Assembly (NCBI GenBank): GCA_964225175.1
Contig: CAXQNK010000070.1
Location: 1 to 64,000 of the forward strand
Direction: 5' to 3'
DNA: 64,000 nucleotides
DNA from: WTJD01 sp964225175
GTDB lineage: Bacteria; Pseudomonadota; Gammaproteobacteria; Xanthomonadales; SZUA-36
The translations under genes were made by a program, and so were the position numbers. Below the pieces are notes generated by a model. That model was not told the DNA's origin. It saw nothing but the letters and a program-made list of their open reading frames with translations, and searched no databases. Below, piece by piece: positions 42,133 through 51,246 of the stretch; positions within the stretch are counted from its first letter, which is position 1; the number at the start of each line of letters is the position of its first letter.

Positions 42133-43668
42133 ATGTTTATTACCGCCCATTCCAGCCTGCCCAGCCAGCGCGCCGCTGGTGTTGGAATGCACTTTACTTC
42201 CTTACCTGGCCGGTTCGGCATTGGGGACATTGGCTCCTGCGCGTTGGGTTTTCTCGACACGCTGGTGCAAATGGGGATGCGGGTCTGGCAGTTTTTGCCC
42301 ACAGGGCCCACGGCCTATGGTGATTCTCCTTACCAGCCCCTGTCCGCGTTCGCGGGTAATGAAAACTTGATCGGAATCACACCTCTGGTTCACGAAGGGC
42401 TGCTGCGGCCCAATGAGATCGAAGCGCTTGGTGAAATGCCGCGTGACATCGTCGATTACGGTCGGCTTGTTCCAATAAAAAATGAATTGCTCGCGATGGC
42501 TGCGCAAAGGTTTGAGCGACTTGCGGGTGTGGGCTTAAAGCAGCGATTCGACGACTTTCTTGAACACTACGACTCAGCATGGCTGGACGATTACGCGGTA
42601 TTCAGGATACTCAAGACCGCTCATGGTGAACGTCCCTGGTCGAAGTGGGATCCGATGTTTGTCCATCGTGAAGCTCGCGCGATCGCGCAGTTCAGGCAAC
42701 GTCACAATACGGCCATTCAGCGCGTAAAAGTCTTGCAATTTTTGTTCTGGCATCAATGGCAAACCTTGCATGCGCAAGCAAGAGATCGAGGAATTTTCTT
42801 GTTCGCGGACATGCCCTTTTATATCGCGCTCGACAGCTCTGATGCCTGGGCCCATCCCGAGATGCTGAGGGTGGATGGGGAGGGCAGGCCCTCCGAGGTC
42901 GCCGGCGTGCCACCGGATTATTTCAGCGCAGATGGCCAGCTCTGGGGTAATCCGGTTTACGACTGGGCTTTCCATGAGGAACAGGGTTTCCAGTGGTGGA
43001 TAGAGCGTTTACGCTATGCAGCGCACATGTCAGATTTGGTGCGGATCGACCACTTCCGCGGGTTTGAGGCCTACTGGTCCGTTCAATTTGGTGCCCGGAC
43101 GGCGCGCGAGGGCAGCTGGCGGCCCGGACCCGGGGAGAAACTGTTCGACGCCCTGGCCGAGGCCATGCAAGACCTGCCCATCGTCGCGGAAGACCTGGGC
43201 GTGATCACGCCAGAAGTTGACAAGCTCAGGAAACGCTACGGGATACCGGGCATGGTGGTCTTACAATTCGAAGTCAGTGATCCGGATTTCAGTGTTGAGC
43301 ATATCGATGAGAACAGCGTGTGTTACACGGGTACGCATGACAACGACACCACCCTGGGTTGGTTCCGGGGAGGTCATGGAGACACCCGGAGCCCGGCCGA
43401 GGTGGCTGCCACTCAATCGGCCGCGCTGAATGCCACGCAAGGTAGGGATGAGAGCATTCATCTCGACATGATTCGCCTGGCGTTTTCAACGCCCTCGAGG
43501 CTGGCCATCGCCCCGATGCAGGACTATCTCGGACTGGGCTCAGAATCTCGGTTTAACATTCCAGGCACCACCGGGGACAACTGGCGCTGGCGGGTCAGGA
43601 GCAATCAGCTCAATGAACCATTTTTCGACCAGATTCACGCCATGGTGACGGACGCCGGGCGGCGTTAA
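42133..43668 (+). CDS. malQ: 4-alpha-glucanotransferase (amylomaltase)
   Basis: 511 residues, GH77 family. Moves alpha-1,4-glucan segments between chains and releases glucose from maltodextrins produced by debranching. Landmarks: HFTSLPGRFGIGDIG near the N-terminus, the nucleophile Asp in VRIDHFRGFEAYW, and the acid/base Glu in PIVAEDLGVI; CYTGTHDNDTTLGW is also diagnostic. Between glk and glgC in the operon. Its presence here links glycogen breakdown to the maltodextrin pathway. Confidence 0.95.
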   Translation: MFITAHSSLPSQRAAGVGMHFTSLPGRFGIGDIGSCALGFLDTLVQMGMRVWQFLPTGPTAYGDSPYQPLSAFAGNENLIGITPLVHEGLLRPNEIEALGEMPRDIVDYGRLVPIKNELLAMAAQRFERLAGVGLKQRFDDFLEHYDSAWLDDYAVFRILKTAHGERPWSKWDPMFVHREARAIAQFRQRHNTAIQRVKVLQFLFWHQWQTLHAQARDRGIFLFADMPFYIALDSSDAWAHPEMLRVDGEGRPSEVAGVPPDYFSADGQLWGNPVYDWAFHEEQGFQWWIERLRYAAHMSDLVRIDHFRGFEAYWSVQFGARTAREGSWRPGPGEKLFDALAEAMQDLPIVAEDLGVITPEVDKLRKRYGIPGMVVLQFEVSDPDFSVEHIDENSVCYTGTHDNDTTLGWFRGGHGDTRSPAEVAATQSAALNATQGRDESIHLDMIRLAFSTPSRLAIAPMQDYLGLGSESRFNIPGTTGDNWRWRVRSNQLNEPFFDQIHAMVTDAGRR

Positions 43669-43696
43669 ACTAGCGGTCAAACCTTGCCGGAAGCCC

Positions 43697-44992
43697 ATGC
43701 CAATGACCAACGACTCAGCAATTGATTTTGGCCGTCATGTCAGCCGACTGACCCGTTCAACGTTGGCTTTGGTGCTCGCCGGCGGACAGGGTTCACGCCT
43801 GTACGAGCTGACGCGGTGGCGCGCCAAGCCAGCGGTCTATTTTGGGGGCAAACTGCGCATCATTGATTTCCCGCTGTCCAACTGCATCAATTCGGGGATT
43901 CGTCGTATTGGGGTGCTGACTCAATATAAGGCGCACTCCCTGATCAGACACCTCGTGCGTGGCTGGACCTCTGCCGCGTTTCATTCCGCCGAGCGCGAGT
44001 TCATCGAGATACTCCCGGCATCCCAGCGCGTCGGTGGAGAGTGGTACCAGGGAACGGCCGACGCCGTTTACCAAAACCTGGACATCATCCGCACCCACAA
44101 GCCGGAGCAGGTCCTCGTCCTGGCGGGGGATCATGTCTACAAGATGGACTATGGGCCGCTGCTCGCATTTCACCGCGAGAATCATGCCGATATGACCGTG
44201 TGTTGCATTCCAGTACCCATCGAGGAAGCGGCAGGTCAGCTGGGCGTCATGAGCGTCGACGAGTCGGGAAGAATTACCGGTTTCGCGGAAAAACCGGAGC
44301 ACCCCTCACCGATTCCTGGCAAGCCGGGCTATTGCATGGCCTCCATGGGGAACTATGTTTTCAACACGGGGTTTCTCTACGAGCAGGTGATTAAAGACGC
44401 TGACAATCCGAGCTCGGACCGGGATTTTGGCAAGAACATCATTCCCTCCATTATCCAAAATTACCGGGTGTACGCTTATCCATTTCGCGGAATCAACGAA
44501 AAAGAGGGTGCCTATTGGCGTGATGTCGGCACCCTGGATGCGTTCTGGGAAGCCAATCAGGAACTGGTGGAGGTGCACCCTCAGCTCGATCTGTATGATC
44601 GGGATTGGCCCATCTACACCGCTCAGGTTCAGTTGCCCGGCGCCAAGATGGTTTTCGAAGAGCCCGGTCGCTGCGGTGCGGCCTACAACTCGATTATTTC
44701 GGCTGGGTGCATCATTTCAGGCGGTACGGTCAGGCATTCCCTGTTGTTCTCCAACTGTCGCGTGAATTCGCAGGCGCAGGTCGAAGATAGCGTCATTTTG
44801 CCGAGTTGTGAGATCGGGCGAGGGGCGCGCTTGCGCAACGTCATCATGGACCGTGGCACGCAGATCGACGCGGGCGACGAAATAGGCTTTGACGCCGAAG
44901 CAGACCGCGCCCGTGGTTTCCGGGTCACCTCACAGGGTCGCACCCTGGTCACGCCCGATATGTTGGGTCAGTACCTGCACCATACCCGTTGA
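43697..44992 (+). CDS. glgC: Glucose-1-phosphate adenylyltransferase
   Basis: 431 residues. Makes ADP-glucose, the committed step of glycogen synthesis. Visible motifs: LALVLAGGQGSRLYELT (nucleotide binding), KPAVYFGGKLRIIDFPLSNCINSGI, GTADAVYQNLD, and GVMSVDESGRITGFAEKP, with the C-terminal left-handed beta-helix repeats. A Lys in the N-terminal basic stretch (RAKPAV) matches the region linked to allosteric activation by fructose-1,6-bisphosphate in enterobacteria. Starts at ATG 43697 (ATG 43703 possible). Confidence 0.95.
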   Translation: MPMTNDSAIDFGRHVSRLTRSTLALVLAGGQGSRLYELTRWRAKPAVYFGGKLRIIDFPLSNCINSGIRRIGVLTQYKAHSLIRHLVRGWTSAAFHSAEREFIEILPASQRVGGEWYQGTADAVYQNLDIIRTHKPEQVLVLAGDHVYKMDYGPLLAFHRENHADMTVCCIPVPIEEAAGQLGVMSVDESGRITGFAEKPEHPSPIPGKPGYCMASMGNYVFNTGFLYEQVIKDADNPSSDRDFGKNIIPSIIQNYRVYAYPFRGINEKEGAYWRDVGTLDAFWEANQELVEVHPQLDLYDRDWPIYTAQVQLPGAKMVFEEPGRCGAAYNSIISAGCIISGGTVRHSLLFSNCRVNSQAQVEDSVILPSCEIGRGARLRNVIMDRGTQIDAGDEIGFDAEADRARGFRVTSQGRTLVTPDMLGQYLHHTR

Positions 44993-45034
44993 GCAGCCCA
45001 ACCCCACCATGGTTTTCGAGGATTGTCCTTTCGT

Positions 45035-46555
45035 ATGTTGATCTGGATGGCAGCAGCTGAAAACGGCGCATTGCGCGGTGGCAAAGTGGGGGGCATCGGC
45101 GATGTGCTCCGGGAGTTGCCGCTGGCACTGGTAGAGGAAGGACATGAAGTCTCGGTGTTCTCTCCCGCCTATGGTCGATTTCACCTTGAAGCGAGAAGCC
45201 GCCGGGTGGGCACGGCTGAATTTGATTTTTCCGGTCGCCGGCGGCGCGCAGCCGTTTATCGGCTCGATGCAGCGCACTCCGGCATTCGCCACTTCGTGAT
45301 CGAACATCAATTGATGACGGTAGGTCAGCCGGGACGAATTTACCATGACGACGGCCCGGATAACCCGTTCGCGACAGATGCAGCCCGATTCGCCTTTTTC
45401 TCAGCGGCGCTTGCCGCCTGGATTGAACGGACGGACGAGCCACCCGACGTGCTGCACCTGCACGACTGGCATACAGCGCCCGTGCTGATGTTGCGCCGTT
45501 ACCAGGTTCATCAGCGGCGGCTTAGGAGCACGCACTGTGTGTTCACTATCCATAACCTGTCTTACCAGGGCTTGCGCCCATTGAAGGGCCATGCCTCTTC
45601 GCTGGAGACCTGGTTTCCCACCCTGAAATATTCTCGCCGCGATGTTGGAGACGTGCGATACAGGGATTGTTTCAACCCCATGGCTGTGGCCATACGAATG
45701 GCTGATCGAATCAACACGGTCTCACCGGGCTATGCCCGGGAAATCCTGCGTTCGAGTGATTCATCGCATGGGTTCATCGGCGGCGAAGGGCTGGAGAAAG
45801 AACTACAGGACGCGGACCGCGATCAACGCCTGCTCGGCATTCTGAATGGCTGTGATTACGGCAGGAAACGACCTCAAGGCCAGTCCTGGAAACGCATGCT
45901 CGAGGCGATTGGCGCCGAGGCCAGCAGCTTTCGCAACGCGAAACAGGTGCGTGAGACCTTGGAAAGCTGGCCCCGTCGCCGGCCGGGTACCGTGATGCTC
46001 AGTATCGGGCGGGTGACCGACCAGAAGATTGCCCTGCTGCTTGCGCCGCTGGAATCGGGCCAGACGGCGCTGGAAGAGCTGCTGCTGAAGCACCGAGACG
46101 AGGGCGTTGTCATCATCCTCGGCAGCGGTGATCGGGTCATGGAACAGCAACTCGAGCGCATTGCCGAGGCGCATGAAAGTTTCCTGTTCCTGTGTGGTTA
46201 CACGGAGGCTCTTCCCGAGATGTTGTACGCCAGCTGCGACCTGTTTCTGATGCCCAGCACTTTCGAGCCCTGCGGGATCAGCCAGTTGCTGGCCATGCGT
46301 GCCGGGCAACCCGTGGTCGCTCATGCAGTGGGGGGATTGCGTGACACCATCGAGGATGGCGTGACGGGCTTTCTTTTCGGCGGCTCGAGCACTCGCGCAC
46401 AGGCCCGCCAGTTCCTAGCCGTGACGGCAAAAGCCCTTGAGTGCAGGAAACACGACGCAGCGCAATGGCAGAGTATTTGCGATGCTGCAGCGGGGCAACG
46501 ATTCACCTGGGCAGCGGCCGCCCAACGTTACGCGGATGAACTCTATGCCCACTGA
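45035..46555 (+). CDS. glgA: Glycogen synthase (ADP-glucose)
   Basis: 506 residues, GT5 family. Extends alpha-1,4-glucan from ADP-glucose. The N-terminal KVGGIGDVLRELP replaces the usual KTGGLGDV; the C-terminal half has GRVTDQKIALLL, and the acceptor-binding Glu in STFEPCGISQLLAMRAGQPVVAHAVGGLRDTI. The start at ATG 45035 is preferred over TTG 45023 because the TTG sits directly on the GAGG. The spacing from GAGG to ATG 45035 is long (12 bases), so initiation may be modest. Its end overlaps glgB by 11 bases. Confidence 0.93.
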   Translation: MLIWMAAAENGALRGGKVGGIGDVLRELPLALVEEGHEVSVFSPAYGRFHLEARSRRVGTAEFDFSGRRRRAAVYRLDAAHSGIRHFVIEHQLMTVGQPGRIYHDDGPDNPFATDAARFAFFSAALAAWIERTDEPPDVLHLHDWHTAPVLMLRRYQVHQRRLRSTHCVFTIHNLSYQGLRPLKGHASSLETWFPTLKYSRRDVGDVRYRDCFNPMAVAIRMADRINTVSPGYAREILRSSDSSHGFIGGEGLEKELQDADRDQRLLGILNGCDYGRKRPQGQSWKRMLEAIGAEASSFRNAKQVRETLESWPRRRPGTVMLSIGRVTDQKIALLLAPLESGQTALEELLLKHRDEGVVIILGSGDRVMEQQLERIAEAHESFLFLCGYTEALPEMLYASCDLFLMPSTFEPCGISQLLAMRAGQPVVAHAVGGLRDTIEDGVTGFLFGGSSTRAQARQFLAVTAKALECRKHDAAQWQSICDAAAGQRFTWAAAAQRYADELYAH

Positions 46556-48722
46556 AGTGCCCATAACCGTACTCGATGAGCTGGCGGCAGGACGCTGCCC
46601 GGATCCCTTTGCCTGGCTCGGCGTGCACGGCGGCAAACGGGGACGGGTGGTACGAACTGTTCAACCCCAGGCCGATGTTGTGAATCTTCTGGATCGCGAG
46701 GGCAGGAGGCTCGCCAACATGGAGAGAATCCACCCGGATGGAGTTTTTGAAGCGCAGCTGCCCGGTCGCCTTCGCAGTTACCGATTCGGCATCGAGGAAG
46801 CTGGCCATCGATACGCACTGGAGGATGCCTACCGATTCGGTTCCAGTCTTGGTGACCTCGACCTCTACCTGTTGACCGAAGGATCCCATGAGCAGATTTA
46901 TCGAAAGCTCGGGGCGCAGATCATCTCCAGACAGGGGGTGAAGGGCACCTGCTTCGCGGTTTGGGCACCCAATGCCTCCAGGGTCAGCGTCATTGGCGAA
47001 TTCAATGGCTGGGATGGCCGTCGCCACGTGATGCGGCTGCACCCGGGCAGTGGAATATGGGAGATTTTCATCCCGGCGGTTGGGCCGGGCGATCACTACA
47101 AGTTCGAACTCCTGGATTGCGAAGGAAAACTGCTGCCGCTCAAGACGGATCCGATGGCTCATTTTTTCGAAGCGCCGCCGGGGAACGCGTCGATCGTCTA
47201 TCAAAGCAATTATCGCTGGCGAGATCGAGACTGGATGGGGCAGAGAGAGGTCCCGGGCGCCCTGGATCGGCCCATCAGCGTTTACGAGGTGCACCTTGGT
47301 TCCTGGCGACGTCACCCGGAACAGGGCAACCGCCCTCTGACTTATCGTGAACTGGCCGTTGACCTGGTGGATTATGTCAGTGAGATGGGATACACCCACG
47401 TGGAGTTTCTGCCGGTCACCGAACATCCGTTCGATGGCTCCTGGGGCTACCAGCCCATTGGGATGTATGCGCCCACGCAGCGCTTCGGTGAGCCAGATGA
47501 TTTCCGCTATCTCGTCGACTGCCTCCACCTGGCCGGGGTAGGTGTCATCATGGACTGGGTGCCCGCGCATTTCCCCCGCGACGAACATGGTCTCGGCCAG
47601 TTCGACGGCACTGCGCTCTACGAGCACGCAGATCCGCGCAAAGGAGCGCATGCAGATTGGGGCACGCTGATTTTCAATTATGGCCGGCGCGAAGTGGTCA
47701 ATTATCTTATTGGCAGTGCCTTGTACTGGATCGAGGAATTCCATATCGACGGTTTGCGTGTCGATGCTGTCGCCTCAATGCTGTATCTCGATTATTCGCG
47801 CAAGGACGGGGAGTGGGTGCCCAATGAATTTGGCGGCAATGAAAACCTGGAGGCGGTTGAATTCCTGAAGCGACTGAACGTGATCGTCCACGGTCGTGGC
47901 GCGACTTGCCACGCCGAGGAGTCGACAGCCTGGCCGGCTGTTTCAAGGCCTACCGAGTCGGGCGGGCTGGGGTTCACCTACAAATGGAACATGGGTTGGA
48001 TGCATGACACCTTGTCCTACATGCGCGAAGAACCGATTCATCGCAAATATCATCATGACAAGATGACCTTCGGGCTGGTCTATGCTTTCAACGAAAATTT
48101 CATCCTGCCGCTGTCACATGATGAAGTGGTGCACGGCAAGAGGTCCTTGCTGGGGCGCATGCCGGGTGACGATTGGCAGCGCTTTGCCAATCTCAGGGCT
48201 TACTACGGTTTCATGTATGGTCACCCCGGGAAGAAGTTGCTGTTCATGGGCGGCGATATCGCGCAGCCCGGTGAATGGAACCACGACGCCTCTCTCGACT
48301 GGCACCTGACCGAATTCCCGGCCCATCGTGGGGTGCAATCCCTGGTCAGGGATCTGAACCGGGCCTATGTCAGCACGCCGGCCCTGCATCAGCAGGACTG
48401 CGACTCGGCCGGATTCGAATGGATCGACTGGGGCGACCGCGATCAGAGCATCTATTCCTGGCTTCGGTTTGGCACCGAGGGCCAGTGCGCGCTCTGTGTG
48501 AGCAACCTGACGCCCGTGGTGCGTCACGAGCATGCGTTCGGTGTGCCCTTTCCGGGCCGTTATCGTGAGCTGATCAACACTGACCGGGCCGAATATGGGG
48601 GCAGCGACGTGTGTCATGGTGGGGTGGTGACCAGCGTTCAGGAATCTCACCATGGCCGTCCCAATGCGGTACGCCTGACCTTACCCCCTCTGGCTACCCT
48701 TATTTTGCAATATGAACCATGA
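46545..48722 (+). CDS. glgB: 1,4-alpha-glucan branching enzyme
   Basis: 725 residues, GH13 with N-terminal CBM48 domains. Creates alpha-1,6 branches. Visible: the N-terminal EVPITVLDELAAGRCPDPFAWLGVH, then SVYEVHLGSW, FLPVTEHPFDGSWGYQPIGMYAPTQRFG, catalytic Asp in IDGLRVDAVASMLYLDY and Glu in CHAEEST, ending LSHDEVVHGKRSLLGRMPG. ATG 46545 has GGA 8 bases upstream and overlaps the glgA stop; ATG 46536 is also possible. Overlaps glgP by 11 bases. Confidence 0.95.
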   Translation: MPTEVPITVLDELAAGRCPDPFAWLGVHGGKRGRVVRTVQPQADVVNLLDREGRRLANMERIHPDGVFEAQLPGRLRSYRFGIEEAGHRYALEDAYRFGSSLGDLDLYLLTEGSHEQIYRKLGAQIISRQGVKGTCFAVWAPNASRVSVIGEFNGWDGRRHVMRLHPGSGIWEIFIPAVGPGDHYKFELLDCEGKLLPLKTDPMAHFFEAPPGNASIVYQSNYRWRDRDWMGQREVPGALDRPISVYEVHLGSWRRHPEQGNRPLTYRELAVDLVDYVSEMGYTHVEFLPVTEHPFDGSWGYQPIGMYAPTQRFGEPDDFRYLVDCLHLAGVGVIMDWVPAHFPRDEHGLGQFDGTALYEHADPRKGAHADWGTLIFNYGRREVVNYLIGSALYWIEEFHIDGLRVDAVASMLYLDYSRKDGEWVPNEFGGNENLEAVEFLKRLNVIVHGRGATCHAEESTAWPAVSRPTESGGLGFTYKWNMGWMHDTLSYMREEPIHRKYHHDKMTFGLVYAFNENFILPLSHDEVVHGKRSLLGRMPGDDWQRFANLRAYYGFMYGHPGKKLLFMGGDIAQPGEWNHDASLDWHLTEFPAHRGVQSLVRDLNRAYVSTPALHQQDCDSAGFEWIDWGDRDQSIYSWLRFGTEGQCALCVSNLTPVVRHEHAFGVPFPGRYRELINTDRAEYGGSDVCHGGVVTSVQESHHGRPNAVRLTLPPLATLILQYEP

Positions 48723-51246
48723 GAGTGAAGACGTGAAACAAAAGTCCGATCACAGCAACGGCGCCGTCGCCGAGGGAAGCGCGCAGCACATCGAATTGCT
48801 GCAGGCACCGCCCCTGGGCATGACTGCTGATGCCCTGCTGTCAGATCTCAATCACTATTACTCCTGCACCCTTGGCCGGCGGACGGTCAGCCGCAACTCG
48901 CCCTTCCTGTACGAGGCCCTGGTCTACGCGACCCGTGATCGTCTCATGGAGAGATGGAATCGGACCAACACACTGGTGGAGGGGCAGGGTAAACGGCGTG
49001 CTTACTATCTCTCCATGGAATACCTCATGGGCCGCTTGCTGCGCAACGCACTGCTCAGTCTCGACATCGAGGAGACGGCCAATGAGGCACTCGAGCGTAT
49101 TGGCGTAACCCTGGAAGAATTGGCGAGCGTTGAGCATGACACGGGTCTTGGAAATGGCGGTTTGGGACGTCTGGCCGCATGCTTCCTTGATTCCTGCGCA
49201 ACGCTTGGCTTGCCCGTCGTGGGCTATGGCCTGCGGTATCAATACGGCATGTTCAGGCAGCACTTCGAGCAGGGCTTCCAGATCGAGGAGCCCGATGTCT
49301 GGCTGAGAGATGGTTTTCCCTGGGAAATCCGCCGTTCGGATCTCGCCCGAACGATCCGCTTCGGCGGCAAGGTCACCCACGAGCGGGATGCAGCGGGCCA
49401 CTCGCGCCATGGTTGGGAGGCCGATGAGCAGGTGCTGGCGATCCCGTATGACATCCCCATTCCAGGCTACCGCAATGGCGTGGTAAACACTCTTCGCCTG
49501 TGGTCTGCAGCGGCGACCGACGCGTTCAATCTCCAGGATTTCAATGCCGGTGACTATGCGGAATCCGTGGCGGCCCAGAATGCTGCGGAGAACATCACCA
49601 TGGTGCTTTATCCGAATGACCAGACAGAGATGGGCCGGGAGCTGCGGCTGCGGCAGCAGTATTTCCTGGCATCCGCGAGTCTTCAGGATGTGCTGGCCGA
49701 TTGGGTGTTGCGGCATGATGGCGATTTCAGCGATTTCGCGGACCGGAACTGTTTTCAGCTCAACGATACGCATCCGGCCATTGCCGTGCCTGAGCTCATG
49801 CGATTACTGATGGATGATCATGGCAAGGACTGGGACCAGGCCTGGGGCATGACCCGTGCGTGCATGGCCTACACCAACCACACCTTGTTGCCGGAGGCGT
49901 TGGAAGTCTGGTCCGAGGAAATGCTGGGACGCTTGTTGCCCCGGATCATGGAAATCATCCACGAAATCAATCGGCGGTTTCTGGAGCAGGTGTCGGATCG
50001 TTGGCCCGGCGACTGGGATCGACTGGATCGCATGTCGCTGATTCAGCAGGGCCATCAACCGATGGTTCGAATGGCCTATCTCGCCATCGTCGGCAGTTAT
50101 TCAGTTAACGGCGTGGCCGAACTCCACTCACGTTTGCTTCGCCAGGGGCTGCTGCGGGATTTCGCAGAGCTTTGGCCGGAGAAATTCAACAACAAGACCA
50201 ATGGCGTCACACAGAGGCGCTGGCTGGCGGCATGTAATCCGGAACTGGCAGAACTGATCACCGGACGAATCGGTGACGGCTGGATTACCGATCTGACCCG
50301 GCTGTCGGAGCTGAGTGAGACCCTCGATGACAGCGCATTCACAACTCGTTGGCGGGCCGTTAAGCAAGAGAACAAGAAGCGCCTGTCAACACTCATCGAA
50401 GAACGCACGGGCGTGGTTTGCGATCCGAAGATGTTGTTTGATGTCCAGGTCAAACGAATACATGAATATAAGCGGCAGTTGCTGAACCTGCTCCACGTGG
50501 TCTACCTGTACGATCAGTTGCGACGAGGCGTGCAGGGCGTACAGCCCCGCTTGGTGCTGATAGGCGGCAAAGCGGCCCCTGGCTACGTCATGGCCAAGGA
50601 CATCATAAAGTGCATCAACAACGTGGCCGAGGTGGTGAACGCTGATCCGGTCACCGAGGGGAAATTGCGACTGGTTTTCCTGCCGGACTACAACGTGACC
50701 GCCATGGAGGCGGTGTGTCCCGCAGCCGACCTGTCTGCCCAGATATCCACGGCCGGGAAAGAAGCGTCAGGAACCGGAAACATGAAATTCATGATGAACG
50801 GTGCGGTGACGATTGGTACGCTGGATGGCGCGAACGTCGAGATCCGGGAGGCGGTCGGTGAGGAAAACTTCTTCCTGTTTGGTTTGACCGTCGATGAGAT
50901 CAGGGCGGCGCGGGCAAGCTACAACCCTCAGGAGCTGATTGCCGATGACCGGGATCTCAGCCGGGTCATGAATCTGCTCGAGACCGGACATTTCAATGCG
51001 TCCGAGCCGGGCGTCTTCGACACCGTGATCCGCGCAATCAGGAACCCGGCTGACCCTTGGATGACGGCAGCAGATTTCCGCGATTTCATCGACGCACAGG
51101 CGATGGTCAGCAAGGCTTATGAAGATCAGGGCGCCTGGACCCGCATGAGCATTTCAAACACGGCGGCGTCCGGACGTTTTTCCACCGATCGCACCATCGC
51201 TGACTACAACCAGGAGATTTGGGGGCTGGACCCCGTGGCGCCATGA
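48712..51246 (+). CDS. glgP: Glycogen/maltodextrin phosphorylase
   Basis: 844 residues, GT35. Releases glucose-1-phosphate from non-reducing ends using phosphate. PLP-binding Lys in GTGNMKFMMNGAVTIGTLDGANVEI; N-terminal RRAYYLSMEYLMGRLLRNAL and GNGGLGRLAACFLDS are diagnostic. The C-terminal part carries RFSTDRTIADYNQEIW. Overlaps glgB by 11 and glgX by 4 bases, so degradation and synthesis enzymes are made from one transcript. Confidence 0.95.
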   Translation: MNHESEDVKQKSDHSNGAVAEGSAQHIELLQAPPLGMTADALLSDLNHYYSCTLGRRTVSRNSPFLYEALVYATRDRLMERWNRTNTLVEGQGKRRAYYLSMEYLMGRLLRNALLSLDIEETANEALERIGVTLEELASVEHDTGLGNGGLGRLAACFLDSCATLGLPVVGYGLRYQYGMFRQHFEQGFQIEEPDVWLRDGFPWEIRRSDLARTIRFGGKVTHERDAAGHSRHGWEADEQVLAIPYDIPIPGYRNGVVNTLRLWSAAATDAFNLQDFNAGDYAESVAAQNAAENITMVLYPNDQTEMGRELRLRQQYFLASASLQDVLADWVLRHDGDFSDFADRNCFQLNDTHPAIAVPELMRLLMDDHGKDWDQAWGMTRACMAYTNHTLLPEALEVWSEEMLGRLLPRIMEIIHEINRRFLEQVSDRWPGDWDRLDRMSLIQQGHQPMVRMAYLAIVGSYSVNGVAELHSRLLRQGLLRDFAELWPEKFNNKTNGVTQRRWLAACNPELAELITGRIGDGWITDLTRLSELSETLDDSAFTTRWRAVKQENKKRLSTLIEERTGVVCDPKMLFDVQVKRIHEYKRQLLNLLHVVYLYDQLRRGVQGVQPRLVLIGGKAAPGYVMAKDIIKCINNVAEVVNADPVTEGKLRLVFLPDYNVTAMEAVCPAADLSAQISTAGKEASGTGNMKFMMNGAVTIGTLDGANVEIREAVGEENFFLFGLTVDEIRAARASYNPQELIADDRDLSRVMNLLETGHFNASEPGVFDTVIRAIRNPADPWMTAADFRDFIDAQAMVSKAYEDQGAWTRMSISNTAASGRFSTDRTIADYNQEIWGLDPVAP

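Noticed and set aside
46503..47744. 413-codon antisense frame over glgB
   Set aside because: Mirror frame of a strongly coding gene; no family resemblance and no ribosome-binding site.
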